Source: Peribacillus frigoritolerans
GTDB taxonomy: Bacteria; Bacillota; Bacilli; Bacillales; DSM-1321
Assembly (NCBI GenBank): GCA_030562215.1
Contig: JAUPFL010000002.1
Location: 124,001-188,000 of the forward strand
Length of the DNA stretch: 64,000 nucleotides
Reading direction: 5' to 3'
How positions within the stretch are numbered: the first letter of the stretch is position 1; each line of letters starts with the position of its first letter. Both the position numbers and the translations under genes were made by a program. The notes beneath the pieces were generated by a model. The model saw nothing but the letters and a program-made list of their open reading frames with translations, was not told the DNA's origin and searched no databases. Shown here in pieces: positions 37,616 through 47,293 of this stretch.

Positions 37616-39324
37616 ATGTCGATGATTTACGAATCTCAAACACTAGTTTCTGCCATGCAAACGCGTGTCGGACAATATAAGGACCTGAAAGAACAGCTCA
37701 CGGAATTGAAAAAAGGATTTGAGAGTATCGTTCATTTGGACGATGAGCTGCAGGGACAAGGCGCAGAGGCCATTAAAGGGTTTTACAAAGCACAGATCGA
37801 TGTCGTGGATTCTTGGCTGCGTCTAATCAATCGGCATATTGCCTTTTTAAGTGGAATTCAAGGAGATACAATCGAAGCGAACCTTAGTGAAACCGTGGTC
37901 ACGGTCCCTTTTTTAGAGGAAGAGCTGGAAAACGCCAGTCGAAATTCCAAGGAAATGGTCACAGCCCAAAAAAATGATCTGAAAAAAATATTGGCTGGAA
38001 TTGATGATATCATTCAGTTAGAACCCTTCTCCGATGATGCGTTCTTTGAAAATATCGAGAAAGCTGAAACAAAACGGACCGAAACGATAGACAAAGTAAA
38101 CGAAATTGATCATAAGTGGACGACTGAATATGCCAAATCCGAAGAGGACCAAGCGGCAGTGACGGCACTCATGGAGCAATTGAAAATATCCAGTACAAGG
38201 GGAGGAGTAGTATCCCCTCTCTATTTTAATGCAGCAGCTTATAAAAATAGTGAAGCCTATAAAAACCTGGAAGTAAGGAAAAAGAAACCGCGCAATATCT
38301 CAAGGTTAAGAAAGAAGAAGCGGAGAATCGCCGGATCAAAGAATTGAAGGCACAACTCGATCATGTAACAGATCCAGATGAGTTCCTCAAAATCGCCAAG
38401 CAGATCGGGTATGAAAACTTAGGGCCCACCCAGCAGCAATATGTCATGCAGCTAGAAGCAGCTAAGCAAACGGCAGACATTGCAAAAGGAATCGGCGTAG
38501 GCCTTTATGACGTAGGGAAAGACTTTGTGACAGGAGTTTGGGACTTCGTTACAGATCCAGGGGAAACGGTTGAAGGTGTGGCAAACTCGATCATGCACCC
38601 GATTCAAACCTATAAATATATATCCAAGTCCATCTCCGACTCATATGAAAGAGATATGGTAAATGGTGATGCCTATTCGCGGTCTCATTGGGTAACCTAT
38701 GCCCTCGGAACTGTCGTCACATCAGTAGTCGGAACAAAAGGCGCAGGAGCTGTAACGAAGACTGGGGTAGCAACAACAAAAGCGGCTGCAGTAAAAGGCG
38801 TTACGAAGGCAAAAGAACTAGTCTCCATTCCTAACTTATTGCCATACAATCCTAAAAACCAACTGTCGTTGGCAGGGGGAGTACCTTATAATGTGGTTAA
38901 TGGTACTGGATTAAAAGAACAGTTAATTTCAATGGCGAAAGTGGAGTCGGAGGTTAGTGGTAGGGGTAAGCCTAATGTAGATCAAATTAATTACGGAGCT
39001 TATTTGAAAAAGAATATAGGAAATCCGCCAAGTGATATGTATGATCCACATGCACATCATATTGTATTTAAGAAAGGAAATGGGGAAGCTCAAAAGGAGC
39101 TAGTGAAAGAAGGTCAAGAAATATTAAGAGAATATGACATTGACCCGATTTTGGGACTTGAAAACCTGGTTTGGGCTCCAAATAGAGTTAAAGGTCAACA
39201 TGGAATTGAAGCACTTAGGAATGTTGTTGATAATATTAAAAAAGTAAGAGATGCTGATGGAGACCGAGATGATATGGTGGAAATGCTTAATAAACTTGGT
39301 GATATTGCGAAAAGGAGGAAATAG
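37616..39324 (+). pseudogene. LXG-domain polymorphic toxin with C-terminal AHH nuclease, frameshifted
   Basis: A type VII-secreted antibacterial toxin of about 569 residues. The N-terminal 200 residues are the alpha-helical LXG domain (YESQTLVSAMQTRVGQY, LQGQGAEAIKGFYKAQIDVV) used for export by the Yuk/Ess system. A central hydrophobic region (VTYALGTVVTSVVGTKGAGA) follows. The C-terminal toxin has YDPHAHHIVFKKG near residue 476 and NLVWAPNRVKGQHG, the AHH subclass of HNH nucleases. A single-base change in the A-rich stretch near 38280 breaks the frame between LXG and the centre. ATG 37616 is preferred, with AAAGGA upstream. The immunity gene follows after 7 bases. Confidence 0.85.
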
Positions 39325-39331
39325 TTAAAGG

Positions 39332-40480
39332 ATGGATAAAAAACAAGTTGCAAAAGAAATTCGTTCGGCTATAAAGAAAGGCAATATTGAAAAAGTAGTT
39401 GAATTAATCGGCTCTAATGCTGAATATTTAAATATGATGACTCCTTTTGGTACGTGGCTTCATGTCGCAGCGTCTAGAGGGGAGTTAAATATAGTTAAAA
39501 AACTAATAGAACTTGGTTCAAATATTAATGTTCTAGGTGGAGTATACGGTGGTGGAGCATTGAACGAAGCTGCTTCTGCAGGGCATATTGATATAGTAAG
39601 TTATTTATTATCTTGTAGGGCTGATATGGATGTAAGCGAACCAGAAAGAAACCCATTGTTTGGAGCAATCAGTAATGGGCATGTTGATATTGCAAAACTA
39701 TTAATTGAAAGTGGCATAAATACGGAAGTTAAATATAGTGGTGAATCTAAGAAAGATATGGACGCATTAACTTTTGCAAGGGAACAAGGGCAAGAGGAAA
39801 TCGTTAAGTTGTTAGAAAATCAAAAGGGGTGGTCTACTTCTGTAACTGAATCAAACGATAATGATCAAGACCATCATAATGTGATTTTAGAGCATGTGGC
39901 TAAATACTTTGGCCCTATCAAAAATACTATAAGTGAAACTGTTCCTGGTAGTAGAGTATCGGTCAATATTCATATAGTTCCTCCAGCAATAAATAAAGAT
40001 TTTGTAACTCTCGTAACTACAGGTATGAGTGATCAACCTATGGACTATTCAGACAAAGAAAGTGTTTTTAAATATGCAGAGTTATTACTAAAATTGCCTT
40101 CAAGTTGGTTAATTGAGAATGAAAATATGAAAGATCAAAACCATTATTGGCCTCTTGGGTGGCTAAGGAAAGTGGCTCATATTCCACATATTTATGATGG
40201 ATGGCTTGAAGAAGGGGTTATTCTTCCGAATGGAGAACCCCCACAGCCATTTGCATCAAATACAAAGTTATCCTGCATAATGGTATGTCGTCCCAAAGAA
40301 TCCGAGATGGATAACGTTTATACTAAACAGGGGAACATACACATTTATACACTCGTTCCTATTTATGAAGAAGAAAGAAATCTTGCATTGGAAAAAGGTC
40401 ATGAGTATCTACTTAAAAGAATGAGTGAGAAAGGGATCTCAGATGTATTGGACATACATCGGGTAAATGTTGGTATATAG
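39332..40480 (+). CDS. Immunity protein: ankyrin repeats fused to SuFu domain
   Basis: A 382-residue cytosolic protein immediately after the AHH toxin and so its likely antidote. Residues 1-160 hold four ankyrin repeats (TPFGTWLHVAASRGELNIVKK, ALNEAASAGHIDIVSYLL, NPLFGAISNGHVDIAKLL, DALTFAREQGQEEIVKLL). Residues 180-382 form a suppressor-of-fused (SuFu) immunity domain: VILEHVAKYFGPI, MDYSDKESVFKYAELLLKLP, HIPHIYDGWL and VPIYEEERNLALEKGH. Both domain types occur separately as bacterial immunity proteins. The ankyrin half is nearly identical to the gene at 47933, which lacks the SuFu half, so the fusion or its loss is a recent recombination. Confidence 0.85.
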   Translation: MDKKQVAKEIRSAIKKGNIEKVVELIGSNAEYLNMMTPFGTWLHVAASRGELNIVKKLIELGSNINVLGGVYGGGALNEAASAGHIDIVSYLLSCRADMDVSEPERNPLFGAISNGHVDIAKLLIESGINTEVKYSGESKKDMDALTFAREQGQEEIVKLLENQKGWSTSVTESNDNDQDHHNVILEHVAKYFGPIKNTISETVPGSRVSVNIHIVPPAINKDFVTLVTTGMSDQPMDYSDKESVFKYAELLLKLPSSWLIENENMKDQNHYWPLGWLRKVAHIPHIYDGWLEEGVILPNGEPPQPFASNTKLSCIMVCRPKESEMDNVYTKQGNIHIYTLVPIYEEERNLALEKGHEYLLKRMSEKGISDVLDIHRVNVGI

Positions 40481-41043
40481 TTTCGGTTGTAGACAGTGAA
40501 ATGGACAGGGATTTTTTCTAGATAAGTTACATGACTAAGAATATAAAGAAATAAGCATGTAGAATTGAGAACACATGATTTGTACCATCATGTGGGTGTT
40601 TACGATACTTTGTTATGAAAATAAGAACGATAACTAGGTATGAGGGATATTTTAAAATTAAGAAGTATTCTTACATGGAACAAGCCATAAATTACGAAAT
40701 TAAACAAGAGCGTTAGGTTACGCATTAGATTTGTCATGAAATACTTATAAAGCTAATAAAAAAGCATTTGATTGTCTTTTAGATGACAAGTGCTTTTTGC
40801 TTTTTAACATGAGATAGTCAAAAGCAGAAATACTTGAATTCTATGAGAACATAAATGGTGCTTATGAAATTCATAACTCATGAAGGTTGTACATTATAGA
40901 GTTTTATTTAATACTGGGGTATGTTTAATAAAATCCGATGAAGTCATCAACTGCCGGATAAATTAGCAAAAAAAATTTTAAACGATTATTCCCTTGGTGT
41001 ATTCTTCAAACTTGTCTGTGCAATACAAAATTCAAGATTGTAG
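40481..41043 (+). other. Spacer with terminators and gene remnants
   Basis: A hairpin at 40571-40602 (ACACATGAT/ATCATGTG) and a terminator at 40758-40803 (AAAAAGCATTTGATTGTC pairing with GACAAGTGCTTTTT) are present. Short coding-like scraps remain, for example KKYSYMEQAINYEIKQER near 40650 and EFYENINGAYEIHN near 40840. They suggest lost toxin or immunity genes. No intact gene is supported. Confidence 0.45.
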
Positions 41044-41508
41044 GTGATTTTAGTCAAATATTCAGCTTTACAGGAGTTTATTAAGCAGTATGGCGAATAT
41101 GATGATTTTACAGGTGGAATAAGTGAAGACAATGTAAAAGAAACTGAACAAAAACTACAGGTCTCATTACCGGAAAGTTACAAGTGGTTTCTAAGAAATT
41201 ATGGTTATGGTGGACTTTTTGGAGTGAGAATAATTGGATATGGTTTTACAGGTCCAGCAGTAGTAGATGCTACCAAAGATCATCAAAAGTATTATGATTT
41301 AATAGATGGACTTGTGGTTATAGAAGACATTGATGAATTTGCCTATTGCCTTGATACTAATAAAATGAAAAATGGAGAATGTCCAGTAATAATGTGGGAT
41401 AATCATGAAGGCTATGGTCGAACGCTTGCCGATAATTTTTTAGACTATTTCATTGAACGCCTTGAATGGGCAAAAGAAGATTGGGATGAAGATGAAGAAG
41501 ATTGGTAA
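41044..41508 (+). CDS. SMI1/KNR4 (SUKH) immunity protein
   Basis: A 154-residue acidic protein of the SUKH superfamily, used as antidotes to nuclease toxins. The family core is [20 protein letters not shown] followed by LRNYGYGGLFGVRIIGYG. The strand [18 protein letters not shown] and CPVIMWDNHEGYG complete it. The C-terminus is strongly acidic (EDWDEDEEDW). GTG 41044 follows TAGGTG. A diverged second copy lies at 48951, and even the downstream hairpin is duplicated. No cognate toxin gene is adjacent. Confidence 0.85.
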   Translation: MILVKYSALQEFIKQYGEYDDFTGGISEDNVKETEQKLQVSLPESYKWFLRNYGYGGLFGVRIIGYGFTGPAVVDATKDHQKYYDLIDGLVVIEDIDEFAYCLDTNKMKNGECPVIMWDNHEGYGRTLADNFLDYFIERLEWAKEDWDEDEEDW

Positions 41509-41540
41509 TAAAGTAAGAAATATTTTACATAAAGAATAAG

Positions 41541-41582
41541 TGGATAGAGCCTTTCGAAGATCAAAGGGACTATCCATTTTTT
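41541..41582 (+). terminator. Terminator after first SUKH copy
   Basis: TGGATAGAGCC pairs with GGGACTATCCA, followed by TTTTTT. An equivalent hairpin lies at 49472. Confidence 0.8.
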
Positions 41583-41734
41583 ATTCATTTAGACTTATTT
41601 GGGCGCCCAATGCCCTAATAGGACAACCATAGCCTTGATTGTTTAGAGAAAGTAGTGAATCGGTTAAGGACTGTTGAAGCTCTTGAACATTAGGAGACCT
41701 AGTTCAAGATAGTAGAAATACAGGAGGTAATGTT

Positions 41735-42244
41735 ATGGATGAAAAAAGTCTAAATAAAACTATAAGAAACGCTATTAAGCTCGGTGATATTAATAAAGTA
41801 AAGCGTTTAATCGGAAATAATCCAGATTCTTTACATACAATGACACCATTTGGTACATGGTTACATGTTGCAGCAAAGAAAGGGCATTTTGAAATAGTAG
41901 AATATCTGATTCTTAAAGGAATTGATGTCAATACAAAAGGTGATATATTTGATGCTTCTTCTTTAAATGTGGCTGCAGGAGCGGGGCATTTGGAGATAGT
42001 AAAGTATTTAATAGAGGCAGGCGCAGAATTAGATGTAAGCTTAGCAAAAAGAAACCCATTATTTGGAGCAATTTATGGTGGGCATAAAGAAGTTGTGGAG
42101 TTTCTAGTTGAAAAAGGAATAGATATTTCAATTAGATATACGGGAGAGAGTATTAAGAATATGGATGCATATGAATATGCTAGAGAATTTGGGCAAACAG
42201 AAATTGCTGAATATTTAAAGCAGAAGATGGATGAAAAAGAATAA
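41735..42244 (+). CDS. Ankyrin-repeat immunity-type protein
   Basis: A 169-residue ankyrin protein with a good GGAGG site. Four repeats are visible (TPFGTWLHVAAKKGHFEIVEY, SLNVAAGAGHLEIVKYL, NPLFGAIYGGHKEVVEFL, DAYEYAREFGQTEIAEYL). It shares its whole layout with the ankyrin half of the gene at 39332 and with the genes at 47393 and 47933, and it lacks the SuFu part. Ankyrin proteins in LXG loci act as antidotes; the target toxin is not adjacent, so this is an orphan immunity gene by inference. Confidence 0.78.
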   Translation: MDEKSLNKTIRNAIKLGDINKVKRLIGNNPDSLHTMTPFGTWLHVAAKKGHFEIVEYLILKGIDVNTKGDIFDASSLNVAAGAGHLEIVKYLIEAGAELDVSLAKRNPLFGAIYGGHKEVVEFLVEKGIDISIRYTGESIKNMDAYEYAREFGQTEIAEYLKQKMDEKE

Positions 42245-42297
42245 AAGGGTCATACTGTTACTGTGAAACTTACAAATTTAATGCTACCTAAAAACGG

Positions 42298-42460
42298 ATG
42301 AACTTAGATTTTATTAGAATTGTAGAGACAACAACAGGATTAAAAATTCATAAAGTGCAAATGGAACAATTAATATACGTCCTGCCAAATTCCTGATGAA
42401 CATCAGGCAGGTATTCATGGTAAAAGATCTCCATCAAATAAATTGTTTCCAAGGAGGTAA
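42298..42460 (+). pseudogene. Remnant of a toxin C-terminus
   Basis: A broken frame reads LDFIRIVETTTGLKIHKVQM, then, after a shift near 42395, IPDEHQAGIHGKRSPSNKLF before TAA at 42460. Its final codons overlap the ribosome site of the SUKH gene starting at 42464, the usual spacing between a toxin and its antidote. The His-rich basic end would suit a nuclease tip, but no family is recognised. Confidence 0.45.
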
Positions 42461-42463
42461 TTG

Positions 42464-42897
42464 ATGGTGGCTAAATTTGATTATATTAAAAATAGAAATC
42501 ATAAGTTTTTCCATTAAAAGAAAAAGATCTTATAACTGCAGAGGAAAGACTCGGATTTAAATTTCCCCCTGAACTAAGGGAGTTTTACTTAGAAGTTGGT
42601 TATGGTTTTTTAAAAGGCAATAATGAGAATTCAATAAGTAGATTAATGGATCCTGATACTATTGCAGATATTACACTAAGGGAAGGTATCTATGAGTATG
42701 ACCCTGACTTAGAGGGGATATATGAAGAAGCAGACAAACTTGTTTTTTATGAAGTAAACGAGGGTGTATATTTAACACTTGATTTAAATGATACTCAAAA
42801 GACCTCTGTACACTTCTTTGACAATAAAATAGCTGATTCATTAGAGAATTTTATAAAAAAAAGTGATGAAGACAATGAATACTTTTTTGATATTTGA
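42464..42897 (+). pseudogene. SMI1/KNR4 (SUKH) immunity protein, frameshifted
   Basis: An immunity-type protein of about 144 residues starting at ATG 42464 behind AAGGAGG. After a one-base loss near 42512 the frame reads KDLITAEERLGFKFPPELRE, then FYLEVGYGFLKG, DLEGIYEEADKLVFYEV and NEGVYLTLDL. This is the SUKH layout close to YobK-type antidotes of LXG toxins. A remnant of a toxin tail precedes it, so the pair may be a displaced toxin/antidote cassette. Confidence 0.75.
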
Positions 42898-42945
42898 GGA
42901 TGATTTTTACCCTTCAAAACGGCTTTAAAGAAAGGAAGAGTAGAT

Positions 42946-43407
42946 ATGCCCCATTGGAAAGAATTATTGATAGAAGTAGAAAAAATTGAAATTAAATATG
43001 ATAGTTCACTTAGGAATCCTGTATCAAATTCAGAAATTATTAAAATGAAACAAACCATTCAGAAGAGACTAGGAAACATTATTATTCCTGAGTCGTATAT
43101 TGACTTTCTAAGGAATGTAAATGGATTAGACTTTAATGGATTAGTAATCTATGGTGTTGATGAAACGCTACTTGATAACGAAGTAGATGAAGAGGTTCAG
43201 GGGTTTATTGAGACAAACGAGATTTGGTATGAAAATGATTGGCAAAAGCAATACATATTTTTGGGGGATTCTGATACTGCATGGTATTGTTATGATTTAA
43301 ACGAGGGAGTATATGTAGAACTTGATAAACCCTCAGGAACTTTAATTAAGTCATTTGATAGTTTCGATTCTATGGTGAGTGATGCACTTGAAGCAAGCCT
43401 TCTGTAA
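42946..43407 (+). CDS. SMI1/KNR4 (SUKH) immunity protein
   Basis: A 153-residue protein with the SUKH pattern MKQTIQKRLGNIIIPESYID, FLRNVNGLDFNGLVIYGVD and the characteristic FLGDSDTAWYCYDLNEGVYV. It starts 48 bases after the preceding SUKH gene and has a GAAAGGAAG site. The two are only distantly similar, so they probably neutralise different toxins. A terminator follows at 43471. Confidence 0.82.
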   Translation: MPHWKELLIEVEKIEIKYDSSLRNPVSNSEIIKMKQTIQKRLGNIIIPESYIDFLRNVNGLDFNGLVIYGVDETLLDNEVDEEVQGFIETNEIWYENDWQKQYIFLGDSDTAWYCYDLNEGVYVELDKPSGTLIKSFDSFDSMVSDALEASLL

Positions 43408-43470
43408 TTTTATACGCCGAAGGTATTATAAGGAGCACATAATGCTAGAATTGGGTGACAAGAACACAGA

Positions 43471-43515
43471 AAAGCACTTGATTGTCTAATATAGGCAACA
43501 AGTGTTTTTTGCTAA
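43471..43515 (+). terminator. Terminator, copy of the one at 40758
   Basis: AAAGCACTTGATTGTC pairs partly with GGCAACAAGTGTTTTTT. It is clearly related in sequence to the hairpin at 40758-40803, which indicates duplication of cassette ends. Confidence 0.7.
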
Positions 43516-43629
43516 TAAACCAAAAGACCATTCACAACAAAAAGAATTGGGCCATTATTGGAGCATCAACTAGGTATCATAACATCAGTGGAAAACGAGG
43601 GGACTAGAAACTTTAGGAGGGAATTAAAT

Positions 43630-44057
43630 ATGAGTATTTTGCCTGAGAAACTAGATCAAGTTCTAGGAGAGGACATTTATAAACGTGAAGATAAAAGTAA
43701 AGTAAATGAGGCATTAAATAGTTTAGAAGTAGATGTATCAGATACATTCCGTGAATTTTACCATATTATGCTGGACCTTTTTGGGAAGAGTTTGTACCTT
43801 TTGAGTTACTAGATATCTTAGATGGAGAAAATAATATTGAATCATATACATTTATTTCTCGAAAAGAGCATGGCTTTTCGAAAAAGTATTTAGTTTTAAG
43901 TGAAATGTCAGCAAATGCTGTATAAGTGCTTGATACTTTGACGGGTAAAGTATATACGGTGAATTTTGAGGGCGGAGTTGAGCTGCTTTTAAAAGGTGAA
44001 TTAAAAGAAACGTGGTCCACATTTTATAAATTTTTGAAAGCGTATTTTAATTGCTAG
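43630..44057 (+). pseudogene. SUKH-type immunity protein, frameshifted and interrupted
   Basis: ATG 43630 follows AGGAGGG and opens SILPEKLDQVLGEDIYKRED, then EVDVSDTFREFYHI. A frame change near 43770 leads to WEEFVPFELLDIL, YTFISRKEHGFSKKYLVLS and, beyond an in-frame TAA at about 43923, DTLTGKVYTVNFEGGVELLL ending at 44057. The pattern is that of YrhA/SMI1-like immunity proteins. Two lesions are needed, so this copy may truly be decaying. Coding-like sequence directly upstream (43520-43629, GIITSVENEGTRNFRREL) looks like the tail of a lost toxin. Confidence 0.6.
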
Positions 44058-44358
44058 TAGAAGAAGCTCTAAACCACTACATCTTAGGTGAAAAATGGAT
44101 CAAACGTATACTAGAATCTTCAGAAATGGGTGCAACAGCCGTATTCCTAGCCCTAGAAGGAATAGAAGCCGTCACTGGTGAGGAAAAATCGGCTTTACAG
44201 GAGGAATCTAATAATAAAAGTCTGTTTAATTGCTACCACGCATATTAGAAAATGGGGATAGTTTTAGAAATAATCCAGTTTTGAATGCCCAATATAAAAA
44301 ATTTCAATCAGAGTATTGAAAGTGGAGAATTTTAGATATTGAAAGACAAGGATTGTAA
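44051..44358 (+). pseudogene. Orphan 3' fragment of a larger gene
   Basis: A frame without its own ribosome site reads ALNHYILGEKWIKRILESSE, MGATAVFLALEGIEAVTG and, after a one-base shift near 44232, LPRILENGDSFRNNPVLNAQ, then KFQSEY, a stop, and ILDIERQGL. It overlaps the end of the preceding gene and lacks a 5' part, so it appears to be the C-terminal end of a displaced gene, perhaps a toxin. It precedes the SUKH gene at 44382 by 23 bases. Confidence 0.4.
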
Positions 44359-44381
44359 TTGCGTAAAAGGAGGAATATAAA

Positions 44382-44822
44382 TTGGAAAAAGAAAAAATTA
44401 TAGAGATTATCAATGAAAATAATGATTCCATATTTTTAACTGGAGGGGTCAGTGTTGAGGAAATAGGAGATATTGAAAACAAGCTCAATGTAATCCTACC
44501 AGATAGTTATAAATGGTTTTTAGAGCAATATGGTGAAGGTATACTACTTGGAATTGAAATTTATGGTGCAGGAGCCAAAGAAACAAATATTCCTTCTTGT
44601 GTCAAATTTACGGAGAAATCACGTGAAGATGACAATCTACCGAAAGAATATGTAATGATAGAAGAATTAGGTGAGTTGGCGTACTGTATCGACACGTCAA
44701 TATTCCGAAATAATGAGTGTCCAATTGTAAGCTGGGATCCAATTAATGAAGAAGTTGGAGAGGAAAAGTTTGATGACATTTATAAGTATCTCTATTATCG
44801 TTTGGATGAAATGTTAGATTAG
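44382..44822 (+). CDS. SMI1/KNR4 (SUKH) immunity protein
   Basis: A 146-residue acidic protein starting at TTG 44382 behind AAAGGAGG. It has VSVEEIGDIENKLNVILPDS, YKWFLEQYGEGILLGIEIYG, YVMIEELGELAYCIDTS and CPIVSWDP, the same order as the SUKH genes at 41044 and 48951, to which it is the closest relative within the window. It would act as a cytosolic antidote to a nuclease toxin. Confidence 0.82.
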   Translation: MEKEKIIEIINENNDSIFLTGGVSVEEIGDIENKLNVILPDSYKWFLEQYGEGILLGIEIYGAGAKETNIPSCVKFTEKSREDDNLPKEYVMIEELGELAYCIDTSIFRNNECPIVSWDPINEEVGEEKFDDIYKYLYYRLDEMLD

Positions 44823-44925
44823 TATAGATAAGAACAATACATGATAAAAATAAGTGAGGTATGAACGATTAATCATAGGATTTATCGTTCTATTTATATT
44901 TATATCTAAAAGGGGATAAAAGCGT

Positions 44926-45269
44926 ATGAAATATTCGTATGAATTTAAAAGAAACCCATTAGGATATCTAAGAATAATCCTACCACAAGAAATTAACCTT
45001 TTCTCAGACTTCATTGAAGATATTGTACTTGAAACAGAAGTGGATGAGTATATTGATATTGTTCACAAAGTAATGGAAGGTGAATACGATGAATTTGAAA
45101 TAGAAGGGAATGCTACCAGTGTCTTGGTAAAAAAGATACAACGGTTCTTCATCACTTTTATATCTTCGATAAGCCAAACGAGAATGAAATGGAAACCGAA
45201 CAATTTAAAGAACTTATGCTAATATGGAGAAACAAAATTCCAGAAAGATACAAAGAACTAGAGAATTAA
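44926..45269 (+). pseudogene. Small immunity-type protein, copy 1, frameshifted
   Basis: A protein of about 114 residues: KYSYEFKRNPLGYLRIILPQ, EINLFSDFIEDIVLETEVDE and EFEIEGNATSVLVKK. After a one-base loss near 45137 the frame continues HHFYIFDKPNENEMETEQFK and [16 protein letters not shown] paralogue lies at 48441 with the same layout and a frame loss at the same place. I do not recognise the family. The position in an array of antidotes suggests the same function. Confidence 0.6.
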
Positions 45270-45330
45270 GTTTTGTAATCCCATGCCCTCTCTAACTGGT
45301 ATCCAAATTAATACTAAAGGTTGTGATGTT

Positions 45331-45633
45331 ATGTTGTCTTCTAACAAATTAGAAGAACCAGTTTTTCAGTTCTTGGCTGGAACTTTTCATCAGGATATTG
45401 AATCTCCAGAAGAGGCATTGGAAGAATTATTAACAGAGGAAAGTAAAGAGTATCTGGAATCTGCTATTGTCTTTTTAACAGACTTTATTGGAAGTGAGTA
45501 TTCAGATATCGAAAAGAATGAATACATTCAATCTTGTGCAGGTGGTGTGTACTTTCCCGCTCTTGGTTTAGAACCACTTCAGTGGCTCTATCAAGTAATT
45601 GAACAAATAAAAGAAGCTGTTAAAACAAAATAG
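45331..45633 (+). CDS. CdiI-like immunity protein
   Basis: A 100-residue protein from ATG 45331 with [20 protein letters not shown] near the start and [20 protein letters not shown] at the end. The FHQD motif with an acidic helical middle matches a family annotated as immunity proteins of contact-dependent inhibition systems. No CdiA-type toxin is present, so it is probably an orphan antidote acquired by the array. An in-frame upstream ATG (45283) has no ribosome site. Confidence 0.7.
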   Translation: MLSSNKLEEPVFQFLAGTFHQDIESPEEALEELLTEESKEYLESAIVFLTDFIGSEYSDIEKNEYIQSCAGGVYFPALGLEPLQWLYQVIEQIKEAVKTK

Positions 45634-45762
45634 ACTTATTATGAGGAAAACCTTGATGGCTAAAAGCCTTTCAATGATTTTCTTATAATATTTTAAAGAT
45701 AACATACCTTAAACTTAATAATCGGGTTAAATATAGACTAGAATAAATTAGGAGCGTTTATA

Positions 45763-46137
45763 ATGGTAAAACAAGGAATGGTTTCTATATGGTTAGGTAA
45801 TATCAAAAATGAAAACTCTATAGAAGAATATGTGGATTTAAAATATGATGAAGATGGGGAGTCTGTTCCTTCCAAATTTTTCATGGATTTCAATATTGAT
45901 ATGGATGAAACTGACGTGGATTTTATTGAAAAAGCAGTATTAAAGGAGAATAGTAATAACCTTTCAGTAATGTTAGAAGGCTGTTCATATGAAGAAATTA
46001 TGATCCCTAAAATTAATAAACATTTTAATTTAACAAAGTCATATAATGCTGTAATTCTAATTTATAACTTTGAATATGATAATAAAATTAATTCAATAGG
46101 TGAGTTTGATTTTATCACTTCTATTAGTTATGTATAA
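45763..46137 (+). CDS. Imm22-like immunity protein
   Basis: A 124-residue acidic protein: KQGMVSIWLGNIKNENSIEE, YVDLKYDEDGESVPSKFFMD, FIEKAVLKENSNNLSVMLEG and LIYNFEYDNKINSIGEFDFI. The start (VSIWLGN) and the central acidic YDEDG segment fit the Imm22 family. It stands alone behind an AGGAGC site. The toxin it neutralises is not present nearby. Confidence 0.7.
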   Translation: MVKQGMVSIWLGNIKNENSIEEYVDLKYDEDGESVPSKFFMDFNIDMDETDVDFIEKAVLKENSNNLSVMLEGCSYEEIMIPKINKHFNLTKSYNAVILIYNFEYDNKINSIGEFDFITSISYV

Positions 46138-46176
46138 TAGTTTTTAAAAATTATTGAAATAATGGGGAGTTATAAT

Positions 46177-46631
46177 GTGGATAAGAAAGATATTAGTTTC
46201 CTTGAACAGCTACTTTATGATACGGAAAAAAAATAATAATCAATGAGTTAACGAATATAGATAACCCTTTATTTCTTCATTTTTTTGCTGCAAATTATAA
46301 TTGGAATAGTGGATTTGATGTACCAAGCGTTATCTTAGAAAACGAGGCTTGTGATTTAGGTACCGGTTTACTAATGTTTCATTATGCAGACGGCTATCGT
46401 ATGTTAGAAGATTCAGATGAAGTTTCAAGTTCTTCGTTAGAGGAATGGAAAGGTTTTTTGAATAAGATTCACAATAAACTTATAAACTTTGAATTTAAAT
46501 CTCAGAATATTTCCTTTGACCCTGAATTAACAAAAATTCAAAAGTATAAATTGAAAAAGAATAACCCAAACATTCCTGATATTCTTATTAATAAATCACC
46601 AGGCGAAGTGGTTAACGTTCCTAAAATATAA
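46177..46631 (+). pseudogene. DUF4274-like protein, frameshifted
   Basis: A protein of about 151 residues from GTG 46177 (KDISFLEQLLYDTEK), interrupted by one base in the A run near 46231. It continues PLFLHFFAANYNWNSGFDVP, SVILENEACDLGTGLLMFHY and ADGYRMLED. The FAANYNWNSGF...CDLGTGLLMF pattern is the DUF4274 core, found in toxin/immunity neighbourhoods. The C-terminal part (LEEWKGFLNKIHNKLINFEF) is an extension. Confidence 0.65.
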
Positions 46632-46645
46632 TGTAAATGTTTTAA

Positions 46646-46679
46646 ACCTTGATTGGCTTAAGCTTTTCAAGTTTTTTTA
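46646..46679 (+). terminator. Terminator-like hairpin before Syd gene
   Basis: CTTGATTGGCT pairs imperfectly with AGCTTTTCAAG, followed by seven T residues. Confidence 0.6.
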
Positions 46680-46725
46680 TGTCTTATAATTGGTTTAATA
46701 AAGTAAAAACGAAAAGGGTGATTTT

Positions 46726-47262
46726 TTGTCAATTAAGAAATCAATGGGCCAATACTTCAGAATGAGACAAGAGCTTGCGGATCAAGGAATGGAATTTTTA
46801 TTTAAGACTCCAGTGACTGAAGATGTTAATTCAATAATTTATGAAGGTGAAGTTGACGAAGAAGATTATATTACATGGAAACCTGTAGAAAATACTACTT
46901 CACATGACTTAAACCAGTTAGAAGAGAACTTAGAAGTGGTATTCCATAAAACAATTATTGAATATTTTAATTCGTATTGGTTCGCTGAATTAGACGGATT
47001 TTTAAATGATATATATATAAAATTTGAGGCGGTTTTGCCAAACTTTGAATTAAATTCATTCCGGAGAACCATAGAGGGATATAAGACCAATCATAACAAT
47101 AGACTAGAAAATATCCCTTTAGGTATTGAAGGGAATGGTTTGTTAGTTGTAATTGATAATGAGAACGGTAAAGTAAAGTTAGAGGATTTCGAAAGGAATT
47201 CATTTGAGATTATTTCAGAAAGTATTGAAGCATTAATTTCTAAGCTAAGATTAAAAAGATAA
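46726..47262 (+). CDS. Syd-like (SUKH-2) protein
   Basis: A 178-residue protein starting at TTG 46726 behind AAAGGGTGA. DLNQLEENLEVVFHKTIIEY, FNSYWFAELDGFLNDIYI and GLLVVIDNENGKVKLEDFER match Syd, the SecY-interacting protein of Gammaproteobacteria, whose fold belongs to the SUKH superfamily. In Gram-positive toxin loci such proteins act as antidotes, which is the more likely role here given the neighbours. Confidence 0.72.
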   Translation: MSIKKSMGQYFRMRQELADQGMEFLFKTPVTEDVNSIIYEGEVDEEDYITWKPVENTTSHDLNQLEENLEVVFHKTIIEYFNSYWFAELDGFLNDIYIKFEAVLPNFELNSFRRTIEGYKTNHNNRLENIPLGIEGNGLLVVIDNENGKVKLEDFERNSFEIISESIEALISKLRLKR

Positions 47263-47293
47263 TCGTATCAATATTAAATCTTTATGTACGCCC

